A stretch of 64,000 nucleotides of DNA from positions 448,444,270 to 448,508,269 of the forward strand of contig CM066032.1 in assembly GCA_033557465.1 (NCBI GenBank). Reading direction: 5' to 3'. The stretch's first letter is position 1. Each line of letters opens with the position of its first letter. A program made the position numbers and the translations under genes. The notes under the pieces are model-generated. The model was not told the origin of the DNA, made no database searches, and saw nothing but the letters and a program-made list of their open reading frames with translations. The stretch is from Ichthyophis bannanicus. Taxonomy: Eukaryota > Chordata > Amphibia > Gymnophiona > Ichthyophiidae. Of the stretch, positions 1 to 10,605 are shown piece by piece.

Positions 1-516
1 TATAAGTCTTTGGTGCGACCTCATTTGGAATATTGAGTGCAATTCTGGAGACTACACCTTCAAAATGATAAAAACAGGCTGGAGTCGGTACAGAGGGTGG
101 CTACTAAAATAGTTAGTGGTCTTCATTATAAAGCATAGGAGAACAGACTTAAGGATCTTAATATGTATACCTTAGAGAAAAGGCAGGATAGAGGTGATGT
201 GATTGAAACGTTTAAATACCTCCGTGGCATAAATGCACAGGAAAAGAACTCTTTCAATTGAAAGCAAGCTCTGCTACGAGAGCACATAGGTTGAGGGTGA
301 AAGGGGACAGATTCAGGATTGATATGCGGAAATATTTCTTTACAGAAAGGGTGGTAGATCTCTCAGTGGAGGTGGTAGAGATGAGGACGGTATCTGAATT
401 CAAAGAAGCATGGGACTAACACAGAGGATCTCTAACGGAAAAAAAGGGACTGTTGTAGTGGTTGATATGGAAGGACAGACTAGATAGGTCATGTGGTCTT
501 TTCTGTCATCATGTTT
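1..516 (+). repeat. CR1-type LINE, 3' end fragment
   Basis: The first 250 bases translate, with stops, to the C-terminal LINE pattern VRPHLEYxVQFW followed by a QRVATK-like helix, which is typical of CR1 reverse transcriptase ends. The rest is 3' untranslated sequence ending in the CR1-style tail near 505-520 (TCATGTTTCTAT). The element enters from the left edge and is broken at its tail by the LTR at 521. It is a dead fragment. Confidence 0.8.
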
Positions 517-846
517 CTATTGTCACCAGCAGTGGCTGAACTAGTAGTATATAGCTAGGCACACTGCTGGGCCTGACCCTTCTATGAAAGAAAGTGTAGT
601 TGAGACGGAGTGGTCAGGTTGAAATAAGGATTTATTCCCCTCCCGGGGTTTGCTGGATTTTCAAAACAGTACAAAAATACCAAACTTAAGAGGCAGCCAT
701 GCTTCTGGCAAAAACAAAAGGTGAAAGGAAAACACAGCTTCTTGCTTGAACAGAACAAATAATTATAACAAACAGAAATCACGTAACAACGTTGGCAGTT
801 CCCTCTGTGCACGTTTTATCTTTCTCCCAGGCTCACTTATCTTCTA

Positions 847-1635
847 CTAGCGTAGAGAAGTTTCATCAGTTATTAATAAAGAACAGTCCATGTCCTCAAC
901 ATAGGGAAAGCATTCACTTTGCTCCGTGCACATCGGTTCATCAACTATCTTATCTTCTTTAGGGCAGAGAGTCTGGAACTTTCTCCAATCAGTCCCTAGC
1001 TTCTCTTCACCACTCTCTCCACAGTATGGCAAATAATTATCAGATAGTTTGTAAAACTGCCTTGTTCTGTTTCTAATAGGTCTCTCTCTTGGTAGTTTTC
1101 TGCCTGGCTTTAAATACATGCAATCATCTTCTTCACTCATACATATGTCCTCAATCACTTTACTTTCCTTTTCCCAAGGCTGTAAATATCTTAGGCCATT
1201 CTGCCTTTCAGTAATACAGAGTTCCTTACCAGCTGCTCTCCGTTCTCCCCACTGACCTCTGTGTCTGGGAAATTCTTCCTGCGTCACAGGTGAGGGTTTC
1301 CTGCAGTTAATCCCTCTGCTGGTAAACGGCCTTCTGTCTCTTTTCAAAGCCCTGCTTGGCTTTCTATTCCAAGACTCAAATGAAACAGCATTAGGCTGAG
1401 AGTATTCTGACCTTCTGTTAGAGAGCTGCAAGTCTTCCCTTACTTGCCAAGTTTCCAAATCACTCTCAACTTCTGAGTCTCCAAAACCACCGTCAGAATC
1501 AGCACATGAATCCAACTCAGCCTCTCTCACGGCAACTCCTGCTGGATCTCCTACCAGCTTTCTGCCTCCATCTAACTCTGTTTGCCTACCACGTTTCTTA
1601 TACATGGTTAGGGGCGTTTTCCTGCACATGTGCAA
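847..1635 (-). CDS. LTR-encoded basic protein, copy 1
   Basis: An uninterrupted 262-codon frame lies in the U3-like part of the solo LTR. The product is hydrophilic and rich in Arg, Lys, Glu and Ser, with no signal peptide, membrane segment or known domain that I can see. It turns acidic at the C-terminus and carries MDCSL about 15 residues before the stop. The same C-terminal layout (acidic tract, then DCSL, then a few residues and the stop) recurs in the two other LTR copies at 13576-14469 and 49537-50319. The ATG at 1635 is the first in frame and its use is unproven. The function is unknown; LTR-borne genes exist in some retroviruses, such as the sag gene of MMTV, but I see no similarity to any of them. 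Confidence 0.6.
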   Translation of the reverse strand: MHMCRKTPLTMYKKRGRQTELDGGRKLVGDPAGVAVREAELDSCADSDGGFGDSEVESDLETWQVREDLQLSNRRSEYSQPNAVSFESWNRKPSRALKRDRRPFTSRGINCRKPSPVTQEEFPRHRGQWGERRAAGKELCITERQNGLRYLQPWEKESKVIEDICMSEEDDCMYLKPGRKLPRERPIRNRTRQFYKLSDNYLPYCGESGEEKLGTDWRKFQTLCPKEDKIVDEPMCTEQSECFPYVEDMDCSLLITDETSLR

Positions 1636-1729
1636 ACTGTTCTCTTCATTACTTGGGGAGTGTTTGTTGGCTAGGCGTGCCCTCAGACCTCGTGTCTCAG
1701 CCTGCTTTGGTTGCCTATGGTAACTGTGA

Positions 1730-1823
1730 GAACAAAAAACTGAAAGTCATTGGGAAAGCCACAAGGATACCCCCAATACTTATAGTCAGCTTGTGAAACA
1801 AGATGTTTTTGTCGGGACCTGAC
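1730..1823 (+). repeat. Left inverted arm of PLE
   Basis: This arm is the reverse complement of 2878-2971 over 94 bp, with one G/A difference. Inverted arms of this kind are known in Penelope-like insertions. Confidence 0.9.
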
Positions 1824-1849
1824 GGGCCCAGTTTTCTCATCGTGAGTGG

Positions 1850-2554
1850 TTGTTGGATCCCTCCCTTACTTCTCAGGTGACATCAACGGAGGGGGATTCA
1901 CCGGTTATTACTGGAGTACTACCTTTTATGACTGACGCTGCTCAGGTCACAAGTCTGCTGAGGAAGCATTGGCACATTTTGCAATTGCATTCATGCTTTA
2001 GAAAGTCTTTACGTTTTGCTTACACCAGGGGGTCTAATCTTCGCGACCGGTTGGTTCATTCTTTATGTCCCCCTCTTCTTCCCACTGTACCTCCTTCGAA
2101 GGACAGGAGACAGGGGCACTGGGCTTGTCATAATTGCAAGTATTGTTCTATTACTATGGAGGGGACTCAATGGACTTTTCCCTTAACGGGTAGAACCTAC
2201 ACAATTTTGGGGAGTTTCACGTGTCAATCATCCTATGTCGTTTACATGATATCCTGCCCCTGTGGTCTTTCTTACATTGGCCGTACTGTCCGACCAGTCC
2301 GCATTCGACTGAGTGAGCATGCTTCCAGATTGCGCAACCAAGTCCTTTCAGCACCGATTGTAACACATTGCCTGACTACGGGCCATGTTTTTTCTGATTT
2401 ACGCTGGCGAATTATTGATTCCGCGCCAGTTAGTTTGCGGGGGGGTGATCGGGAACATCGGCTTCAGTTGCGAGAACAGCGATGGATCTTCCGACTACAC
2501 ACTGTGGAGCCTTCGGGTCTCAATTTGGAATGTGATTGGTGGAGTGTTCTCTGA
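1850..2554 (+). CDS. PLE C-terminal GIY-YIG endonuclease
   Basis: A 234-codon open frame encodes the C-terminal part of a Penelope-like polyprotein. Around residues 90-115 there is a Cys/His cluster (CHNCKYC), and near residues 140-155 the motif VYMISCPCGLSYIGRT, which contains the GIY-YIG signature in its PLE form. A conserved Arg/His stretch follows (RIRLSEH), then the glutamate-rich end typical of these proteins. The domain would nick target DNA for insertion. The preceding reverse transcriptase is absent, so this is a truncated but still open frame. The ATG chosen is only the first in frame; the original protein began far upstream. Confidence 0.82.
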   Translation: MLDPSLTSQVTSTEGDSPVITGVLPFMTDAAQVTSLLRKHWHILQLHSCFRKSLRFAYTRGSNLRDRLVHSLCPPLLPTVPPSKDRRQGHWACHNCKYCSITMEGTQWTFPLTGRTYTILGSFTCQSSYVVYMISCPCGLSYIGRTVRPVRIRLSEHASRLRNQVLSAPIVTHCLTTGHVFSDLRWRIIDSAPVSLRGGDREHRLQLREQRWIFRLHTVEPSGLNLECDWWSVL

Positions 2555-2685
2555 CATCTGTGGCATCATCATTTGGGATTTCCTCACACGTGACTTATGT
2601 GTCCAATCAGCTGTCATTTTGCCATGTTTAAATATGCTGGGGATTTTGGTCTTCTTTTGAAGGCGACTTTTCAGTTCACTATTGG

Positions 2686-2730
2686 GCACTTGATACAGGG
2701 CTGCTGATGCCCGAAACATGCATGTCGTGC
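2686..2730 (+). ncRNA. Hammerhead-ribozyme-like fold of PLE, degenerate
   Basis: The order of parts fits a PLE hammerhead: helix I GCAC (2686-2689) pairs with GTGC (2727-2730). A core box TTGATACA (2690-2697) stands in place of CTGANGA. Helix II is GGGC (2698-2701) with GCCC (2709-2712). GAA (2713-2715) follows, and the palindrome ACATGCATGT (2716-2725) would be a loopless helix III, then C at the cleavage position. Two core bases differ from the active consensus, so activity is unlikely. Confidence 0.5.
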
Positions 2731-2877
2731 TTTTTGAACCAATTTGAAGTTTCTTCGCCTTGCTTTACAGATAAGTGTGTTTACACTATTCTCACTATTA
2801 ATGCTTGTTTGCTTGTTTGAATAAAATGGGCCCGTCTGGCGTCGAGGCGGGAGTTTTTCCCCTCCCCCCTCCTGCCA

Positions 2878-2971
2878 GTCAGGTCCCGACAAAAACATCT
2901 TGTTTCACAAGCTGACTATAAGTATTGAGGGTATCCTTGTGGCTTTCCCAATGACTTTCAGTTTTTTGTTC
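2878..2971 (+). repeat. Right inverted arm of PLE
   Basis: Reverse complement of 1730-1823. It ends 46 nt before the 14-bp target duplication. Confidence 0.9.
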
Positions 2972-3124
2972 TTCTATTTTGTAGTCATTGACTATTAGGG
3001 GTTTAATTTTTTGTTTTTATGGTAACTGTGAAGCTTTTGATCTCCCTTCCTGTCAGAATCTGTGCCAAACTCAGCAGCTTTCTGTGTCTTAAAGGTATAG
3101 GGCAGAACTTCGGTGTCACACTAT

Positions 3125-3360
3125 GTTTTTAAATCAAAGGCTGTTAGTTTCTTATACTAGAGCAAAAATACTGGTGAAATGATAGCTAAACCTGTTGTTC
3201 TGGTCAAAAGTGATACTTTGTCCTCTGCACAAATCGGCCATTTTGCTTGTGGATCATGAAACCTGAGGTCTCACTATTGAATGATCAAAATGGTCATATC
3301 CTACAACAGGTCACAGATTTTGGGCTAAAACACATATTAATGCACATCAGAGTTTGTTAC
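3125..3360. other. Unassigned sequence
   Basis: AT-rich sequence to the right of the solo LTR. I see no frame or repeat end in it. Confidence 0.4.
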
Positions 3361-4020
3361 ATAGGGAGTTATTTTAAAAACCCTATTCATACCTTGGATG
3401 TCTGAAAACAGGCATGGAGATATCCAAAACATGGCTCTGTGGACGTCCCTGGAGCCAGGACGTCCATTCAGAACAGAGGCATGGAGTAAGCATGTCTGGA
3501 GTTTTCCCAGTACTTGAATGTCTTTGCCTGATTTCAGAAACACCCTGGACTTCCTGAGCCGTGTCCATGCTTATACCTGCTCAAGGCATGAATAGGCATC
3601 GGAAAAGTTCTTGTTTTGTCATACATCTGGAGAGTGTGGAGGAAGAGGTCTGCTCAAATCCCTATATTTTCCATGTCAATAATGAACACTGACAGGGAAT
3701 GAGGGCTCATGTTTTCATTTTGCTATATCACTTGACATCCCTTTATGTTAGCTTACATGAATGGACATTCTCGCCCCACGTTTTCCTGAGGAGGAATGTC
3801 TATGTGGCCACAGGTGCAGACATCCATGTCAGGGACATCTATGTTACCAAATCGGGCATAGACAGATATCTTTGGCATTTCACAGCCCATTCTGCCCTGG
3901 ACATCCTCAATTTGACTTGGATATCCTTTCTACATTGCCACTTATAAATTTTGGTCTGTCCATGTTTATTAATGTATGTCAAATGCACATAGAGATCTAT
4001 CAGCTTCAGACTTAATGAAA
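3360..4020. repeat. MITE-like repeat, also at 15058-15425
   Basis: The left end (TTATTTTAAAAACCCTATTCAT, near 3369) matches the start of the repeat at 15068, and a second block (CTCAAGGCATGAATAGGCATC near 3580 against CTCCAAGGCATAAAATAAGCC near 15310) keeps the same order. A weaker copy starts near 30183. No transposase is visible. The right boundary is not clear. Confidence 0.4.
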
Positions 4021-4560
4021 ATTGAGCCGCATAAAAATCAAGACCATATGGGCTCCACCTGTACAACACTGTATTACTTACAATCATCAATTCACAAATT
4101 TAAAATTGTGGGTAACTGACCAAGTATTGGTAGATAATCATGATAGAGATTGGAAAGCTTATTGAACTACAGAGAACAATATTGGATATTATCTCTTTAA
4201 ACCGTGACTCCACATGGTCTGAATTTGGAGACTGTATGGATGTGTCTGATATAATCTGTAGTACTCTGCTTTTCATTTATAGTAATACAATGATGATATT
4301 CTAAAATGACACAGATATTTTGACTGATTACAAGTGATCACGTGACTCCGTCTTTAAAATGTGGAAGCCATAATCAGTAGATTTGAAAAGATGCTGATGC
4401 CATGTTGGTCATTTGTTTCATTAAGGATGCTGTATGCTGAATCATGGATCATACAACAGACAAATCTTCCCTGATGCAGAAACCTCGAAAAATGATATCA
4501 TGTCAGTGACTACCTGATGAATTAAGTCAAGCAGTGAATAATGGAAGCAAATTTGAGAAG
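4020..4560. other. Unassigned AT-rich stretch
   Basis: No open frame, terminal repeat or known repeat could be recognised here. Confidence 0.4.
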
Positions 4561-4965
4561 ATAGGGTGACATTTTACTTACCAGATAATGTCCTTTCCTT
4601 GAGTCCTGCTAGACCAGCCCAGGCAGGTGGGTTGTGTTCCCCTACCAGCAGGTTGGTAGAGACAAAGAACCAATGAAAAGCCCAGGTTTCAATGACATCA
4701 CACTCATGCCTCTATCCGCTTCAGCCACCAGATATCCCTGAGTATTCGTCCCAAAGCGTATGGGAGAAACATGGTAAGCCTCACACAACCTCAATTGTGG
4801 GCAACAAGGAGTAATCAACAATCGAGAACTATGTACCAGAAGCCTAAAAAGAAAGCTGTCCATAGAAGATGAACCTCCAGAATCAAGTATTAAAATTATA
4901 GTGGACCCAAATCACAGCAGAACAATACAGTTTCCGGGGCGGGCCCTGTACTGGTCTAGCAGGAC

Positions 4966-6010
4966 TCAAGGAAAGGATATTAAATGTAAGTAAAACATCA
5001 CCTTTGATATTGTCCTGCTAGACCAGTCCAGACAAGTGAGATATGCCAAAGCTACACCACCACTGCGGAAAGACGACACAGCAGCATGCAAAACTCTTAA
5101 GCCAAAGTCCATGTCCAGGCGCACATGGACAGTCAAGCGGTAATGTTTGACAAAAGTGGAAATTGATGCCCACGTTGCTGCCTGACAAATGTCTGCAGGG
5201 ACAACCGAGCTCCACTCTGCCCAAGAGGGTGCCTGTGCTCGGGTAGAGAGGGTATGCAACCCACTGGAACCAACCGGTTCCATAACAGCTACACTGAGGC
5301 AAATAGCCTCCTTAATCCAGCGCCTCAAGGTCGACTTGGCCACCGCTTCAACCTTGTGCGGGCCAGAAAATAGAACAAAAGATGGTATGACTTATGAAAT
5401 TAATTCGTAACGTCCAGATACCGGAAAAGCATCCTCCAGACATCCACAAGGCGAAGATCCTTAGCCTTCTTCCAACACTGCTCCTTAGAGGAGGAGGGCA
5501 GGCAAACCACCTGGTTCACGTGAAAGGGAGACAGCACTTTAGTTACGAAGGAAGGCACAAGCCAAATCGAAATGGCCTCAGTTGAAAAAGTCAGATAAGG
5601 ATTTCGGCAAGGCAGAGATGCAGCTCAGAAATCCACCTTGCAGAACAAATCACAACCAAGAAGACAGTCTTGAACATCAATTCTTCAAGGTAATGTGCTT
5701 CAATGGCTCAAAGGGGACACTGCTAGGGCCCTGAGCAGCTGAGACAGATCCCAGGAAGGGATCACAGACTGAAGGGAGGGACTGCAGACATCAAACGCCT
5801 TCGAGAAAAGGGGAGACGTTCAGGTGCATGGCCAAGACCTTGCCCACCATCAGACCATGGAAACAGGCCAAAACTGCCACCTGAACCATCAGGGAGCTAA
5901 GACAGAGGCCCTTCTCTAGGCTTTCCTGCAGAAAGGACCAGCGCTCAAATAGGCACCATATCCATACGTATGCTAGCATGGCAGACCTCTGGACACCAAG
6001 AATAATAGAG
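4966..6010 (-). pseudogene. Tyrosine recombinase, DIRS a
   Basis: Pieces in different minus-strand frames give a recombinase. The N-terminal arm-like region lies near 5830-6060 (pattern LLVRKGYSPTIIS). The C-terminal catalytic half lies in 4966-5343, with a STRAQAPSW block equivalent to the His/Arg box and WASISTFVKHYR, where the final Tyr is the expected nucleophile. The enzyme would insert the circular cDNA without a target duplication. The frame is broken several times between the two parts. Confidence 0.65.
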
Positions 6011-6038
6011 ATTATAGTTGGAGAGTAGCCCTTACGTA

Positions 6039-6744
6039 CTAGCAGTCTCTTTTCAAGAGCCATGCCATAAGCGAGAAGGGAGATAGGACCTCCAGAACTA
6101 TCGGTCCCTGGTGCAATAGCCCCCAAGATGAAGGAAGCCAAAGGAGAGGCACTTGTAGAAGTTGCATCAGGTCTCCGAAGCATGCTCTCCATGGCCAATT
6201 CAACACCACCAGAACAATCCTGCCTGGGTGGTGCTCCATATGCCAAATCACATGCCCCACCAGGGGCCATGGAGAAAACACGTACAGCAACTGCTGACTG
6301 TGCCAAGACTGTGTCAGGGTATTGATGCCTTCGGACACCATCTCTGTGCAGCAATTGAAGAAGAAGCACACTTTGGCATTGGAGCCGATCGCCATTAGAT
6401 CCATTTCAAGGCAATCCCAGCAATGCAGAATCAACTGAGACCCTTCTTGACTCAACTCCCACTTGCCAGGCTTTGTCTGAAAGCGCTCGAACCACCTGAC
6501 CCACGACCAGGAGCCTGAAATGCACAAGAGCCAATCTGATGGCCTTCGCCTCAAACCAGTTGATAGACCATACCGTTTCATTGCGGTTCCAAGGGCCCTG
6601 GGCCATTCGGACTCGTCTCTTGGCCTTAGGGGCCGATTGGCTGGCATCCGTCATCAACAGAATCCAGGAGAAATCGTCCAGGAGAACACTCTTCCTCAGA
6701 TGACAGGACTGCCACCACCACCGCAGGCTGAACTTCACCATCAA
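6039..6744 (-). pseudogene. RNase H region, DIRS a
   Basis: Two minus-strand frames (6406-6744 and 6039-6647) together read as the DIRS RNase H part. TDAS is followed by WSINWFEAKAIRLAL, a typical acidic strand and helix, and then the conserved downstream block WDCLEMDLMAIGSNAK. It is broken by frame changes and in-frame stops. It would remove RNA from the cDNA hybrid in an intact copy. Confidence 0.6.
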
Positions 6745-6789
6745 TGGGAGCAGGAGCCTGCACTCGAACTCCTGAGGACTCAGAGACCA

Positions 6790-7675
6790 TCAAGTTAACA
6801 AGGACTGCTGGAGCGGCCACATGTGAGCACACGCCCATGGGACCATCTCTATGGTCGCCACCATCAATCTGAGAAGCTGAAGAAAATCCCAGTCTCTGGG
6901 GACTCGCTGTGCAAAGAACGTTGCCAGGCAATTCAACAGTCTTCTGACTTTCTCCTTTGGCAGGAAGACTCTGCTCACTCAAGTGTCAAAACGTGCTCTC
7001 AGCAACTCCAAGGACTGGGAAGGCAAGAACTAGCTCTTTTCCTGATCTATAATTCAGCTGAGGCTTTCCAAAAAAGACACCATTCAGGACATCAACCGAG
7101 ACGCTTATGACAGGGAATGGGCTCGGATGAGCCAGTCATCCAGATGGGGATGGATACGGATCCCTTGTCACCGGAGGGCCGCAGCTGCCACCACCATGAC
7201 CTTGCAGAACATCTTTGGGGAGGGTAGAGAGCCCCAAAGGAAGGGCAGAGAACTGAAAGTTAGAGCCAAGCACAACAAAACACAGATACTTCTGCTGATC
7301 TGCCTGGATCGGGATATGAAAATTTGCCTCAGCCAGATTCAGCAAAGATGAGAATTCCCCTCGGTGCACTGCTTGAATCAGAGCGTAAGATTGCCATCCG
7401 AAAGCACAGGACGCACAAGTGCTCGTTAACCGCTTTGAGGTCCAGAATGGGCTGGAAGAAACTGTCCTTCTTGGCACCATGAAGTAGATGGAGTACCTGC
7501 CCTTGCCCTGCTCGTCAGGGGGGATGGGCATCATTGTCTTTAGACGAAACAACTTGTCCAAGGTGGTTGGCACTGTGGCACCTTTGATCGCAGACCCACA
7601 AGGGGAAATGATGAAGGCATAGGGAATCAGCTCTTTGCATTCCAGAACACAGCTGAACTGAATGGTGTCTAGCAC
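6790..7675 (-). pseudogene. Reverse transcriptase, DIRS a
   Basis: The frame 7136-7675 reads with RT fingers and palm blocks: YFMVPRR, a palm A-like block (LNLAEANFHIPI) and LPLGLSTLPKDV in place of LPFGLSTAPRVF. The catalytic box follows in a shifted frame at about 7120-7149 as HLDDWLIRA, so the usual Tyr of YxDD is His here. Thumb-like sequence continues to 6790. The palm A aspartate is also changed, so the copy is inactive. Confidence 0.7.
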
Positions 7676-7807
7676 CTAGCGATCCCTGTATCAGGGAATG
7701 GGCCCCCAAACCTTTGGAGGGGAACAAGTCCCTGGGTCCATATGCTCAATGAAAGGACTGAAAACGGGCTTCAGGCTCTGAAGCAGAGGGAAAGAACCTT
7801 TTTTTTT

Positions 7808-8692
7808 TCAAGGTCGGTATTGACAATAGTCCCAAGACCCCTGGGAAACCAGCCAGCACACTCTTGGTGGGCGGGCGTAGGCTGTCAAGAAAGGGGCACT
7901 AGCCCACTTCACAGGCCCCCTGAACCTGTCATCTGGGAGGTAGTAAGATTTTGTCTTGCCTAGATCCTTCACCAGCTTCTCCAAATTGGTTCTAAACAGG
8001 AGTTTCCCCTTAAGGTCAGTACAGCCAACCGGGCTTTGGAGGATGAGTCCGCTGTCCAGTGCTGGAGCCAAATGCAACCATAACAGTCATCAAGGCACCA
8101 TCCCTGGCTGCCAAACATACCAGGTCATACATGGCCTTAGAAAAGAAGGCCAGAGCGAGATCCAAGAGGGAAGCAGTATAAACAGGCAGTAGAGACTGAA
8201 TCCACTGGAGCAGGACTCAAGACATCATGCTAGTACATTCCTTCAGCTGTAGAATAGCCGCCACCATGGCACACTGGTTCTTCAGCAAAGAATCAATCTT
8301 GCGGTCCAGAACATCCTTTAAGGCCAAACCGCCTTTCAAAGGAATGGTGATCTGTCAGGTAGCTGCCATGACTTGTGAATCCACCTTGGGAATGTCAAAC
8401 CACTCACTGCGCTTCTCCTCCAGGAGAGTGTAGATCTTCCTATAGACCTGTAGCCCTTTAGGCAGGTAATAGAGTGAGCCCCACTCAGACTGGTCATATC
8501 TTTGATCACCTCCAGGAATGGGAAGACAGTAGTGGATTTGTACACCCCTTGAAAAGGCGGGTGTAACTTCAGCTCCTGCTCCGTGCTGAAGCATCTTTCA
8601 AGTTCAAGGCAGATGAGACCCTGGAAATCAATGTCGCCAGCTCCTTCTTCCAGAACAGGTAGATCACGCTGGCCTCTACATAGTCTTCTCAA
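7808..8692 (-). pseudogene. Gag-like protein, DIRS a
   Basis: Broken minus-strand frames carry blocks also seen in other DIRS gag proteins: FDIPKVDSQVMAAT (about 8355-8420), a helix-rich segment, and GKLLFRTNLEKLVKDLGK (about 7960-8020). The C-terminal capsid-like part is therefore present. The N-terminal zinc-finger part was not found to the right. Confidence 0.5.
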
Positions 8693-9299
8693 AGACAGAG
8701 TACACCCTCATCCACATCAGACCCAAATACTGATTCATCTGGGTCCAAGACATAGTCATGGCTTCCAACTGTTCTTCATCTTCAGGGAGTGCCCCACGCT
8801 GGGGACGCTTAGCCAAGGTAATCAAACAAAGCTTCCACTTTCAACCTGCCCAGCATGAGTCTGCATCCAGGGGCAATTAGAGGATTCCGGGTCTGAATTT
8901 CTATGCCAGAAGGATCAGGCCTGTTGCAAAAAAAGAAAAGAATTTCCTCCTGGAAAAGGCCTCCCAACAAAAGATGGCATAGCCACCTCAGACCCACTCG
9001 AGGATGAAGAGCGGCTCACAGCACTGTCACTGGCTCCTCCAGCCGGCTGAACATTCTTACCCTTAGCACCATACTGCACTCCTGCCCTGAGGCAGGTAAG
9101 GCCGACTGAGAGGGGGAAGACATGCCCTTCAGGGGCGACTCAGAAGCTGCCATATAGGAAGGCAGAGTCCAGAACCCAAGGATGAGGCTTTTTGCTTGTC
9201 ACAGGTCAAAACAATGTTTCCTGGAAGAAGACATAGAGTTAGGATAAGTATCACAACAGCATGTGCTAAGGCTGCATCAGACTACAAGTGTGTGTTAAC

Positions 9300-10200
9300 T
9301 GTGCTTTTACGTAACACACGTTAAGGTACTAGGGAAGGGGCGTGCATTGGAGCTGCTTAGGTGGAACGCATGTTAGGACCACATGACCCCCCCCCCCCCC
9401 AGGTGCACAATAAGCAAAAACATTACTAATGCGTGCAGAAAATAGCAGGAAACCACCACACAACACTAACAGCTGCTAGCAGTCCACCACAAATTGTGTC
9501 CCCCGGAACCAGGAGCCCCCAACAAGGACAATGACAAGGTCAAGCCTTGGTACTCACCCCCTGAGAGCTCCAGGCATAGGATCTGTGCCAGGCTCAGCTC
9601 TACTCCCCTGAAACTGCTTCACTGGCTGAATATCACTGTATGACAGGTGGTTGGCAGGCAGATCCCTCTGAGAGCCTTCTGCAATCTTTGGGAGAGAGCA
9701 GAAGGGAATGGAGGATGATGGAGGGGGCGCTGAGGTCGCGAGAGGCTGCTATACTCTTCCAGATTCTTCCAAATCCTTCCAATCTGTGGTTGCTCAACAG
9801 GCTCTTATCATAAGGACGTTCAGCTGAACCAATTTTTCCTCTTCCTATGGCTACCAAAAAAGACTGCAGTCCAGTGCAGCCTCCCACGTCACACTCAAAT
9901 GAAAGACAATCACCCCTTTAAGGCTCGAGGTTAATGTTCACAAACGTTTACTCAATCACTTTTCCTCTCAATCCTCAGATTTTCTTCAGAGAGTCAAAGA
10001 AATGCTGAGGGAACTCGCCTATCTTTAAAGCGCAGAGGGCTAAGTGGGTAGCATTGAAAATCGGTGCTACCCATTTAGTCCTTTCCTCCACCCCTGCTCC
10101 GCCCCGATGCTAACCGCATAACATCTGAGCACATTCAGGACCTTTAGAAAATCCCGGATAAGGCATTTACATGGGTAACTAGAGCAGTCACACGTGTAAA
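9300..10200. other. Unassigned, with a 14-base C run
   Basis: This may include the 5' leader of DIRS a. A run of 14 C lies at 9387-9400. Short inverted GTTAACTGTGC / ACGTAACACACGTTAA motifs near 9295-9330 resemble a small DNA-transposon end. No coding sequence was recognised. Confidence 0.35.
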
Positions 10201-10204
10201 TGCC

Positions 10205-10605
10205 TTCAAAAATCAGGTCCATAAAATATAAGGGACTGATATTCAGCAGCGGCAGTTAGCCGATCTAATCTGGGTAGCTGCCACTGCTGAACTTTAAACC
10301 CAAATATTCAATACCAGGGTCACTGAATATCTGGGTTGTCTGTATTGCAAGAAGCTAACCAGGCAGCAGTGACATTCAACTACTGCCCAGTTAGCTTCCA
10401 TGGTGAAAGCAAGGTCAAACTTTTCTGCACCTGACTTTCGCCATGTAGCCATCACCAGGGAGCGGCTCAATATCACCACTGCCCGGCTATGGCTGGGTTC
10501 CACCCCCGGAATGCCCCAATGCTAACTGGTTAGCATCAAGACATACAGTGGCAGCACCTGCAGATATTCAGTGGAACTACCATGGTAGTGCCACTAAATA
10601 TCCCG
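10205..10605. repeat. MITE-like repeat with TTAGC/GCTAA motifs
   Basis: Starts GGGACTGATATTCAGC and ends with CCACTAAATATCCCGG. The block from GCTAACTGGTTAGC to CACTAAATATCCC is repeated, diverged, at 33905-33980. Related phrases recur at 34200-34540. It looks like a non-autonomous DNA transposon; no transposase is present. Confidence 0.45.

Larger units (their letters stand above)
1730..3017 (+). mobile_element. Penelope-like element, 5' truncated, with inverted terminal arms
   Basis: A 1288-bp insertion is bounded by a perfect 14-bp target duplication TATGGTAACTGTGA (1716-1729 and 3018-3031). Just inside the left copy begins a 94-bp arm (1730-1823) that is repeated inverted at 2878-2971 with one mismatch. 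Between the arms lie a GIY-YIG endonuclease frame and a hammerhead-like fold, the two hallmarks of Penelope-like elements. The reverse transcriptase half is missing. About 46 nt of T-rich sequence lies beyond the right arm. Confidence 0.85.
521..3120 (-). mobile_element. Solo LTR with internal ORF, copy 1 (split by a PLE)
   Basis: Read on the minus strand the unit starts TGTGACACC and ends GGTGACA, so it has the TG...CA ends of a long terminal repeat. It is flanked by a 4-bp direct repeat CTAT (517-520 and 3121-3124). Removing the inserted PLE (1730-3017) and its duplicated 14 bp leaves about 1298 bp. A polyadenylation signal (AATAAA on the minus strand, 632-637) lies 111 nt before the end, as expected for an R-U5 junction. 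The long part before it holds an ORF. No gag or pol lies next to it, so it is best read as a solo LTR of an endogenous retrovirus-like element. The parent family is unknown to me. Confidence 0.72.
4565..9900 (-). mobile_element. DIRS retrotransposon a, decayed
   Basis: Minus-strand order from right to left is gag (about 8690-7810), reverse transcriptase (7675-6790), RNase H (6744-6039), then tyrosine recombinase (6010-4966): the DIRS order. The left end carries an inverted pair, 4580-4613 against 4948-4980, both holding CCTTGAGTCCTGCTAGACCAG in opposite directions, which fits a DIRS terminal repeat with its internal complementary copy. Every gene has stops and frameshifts. The right limit is uncertain, somewhere between 9230 and 9900. 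Confidence 0.7.

Noticed and set aside
847..1635. Host gene exon
   Set aside because: The frame lies wholly inside a unit with LTR ends and a target duplication, and has relatives in two other such units.
2385..2719. Other frames over the PLE endonuclease
   Set aside because: They are shadows of the GIY-YIG frame and its 3' region.
4470..4490. Fourth hammerhead core (CTGATGCAGAAAC)
   Set aside because: No helix I or helix II can be drawn around it.
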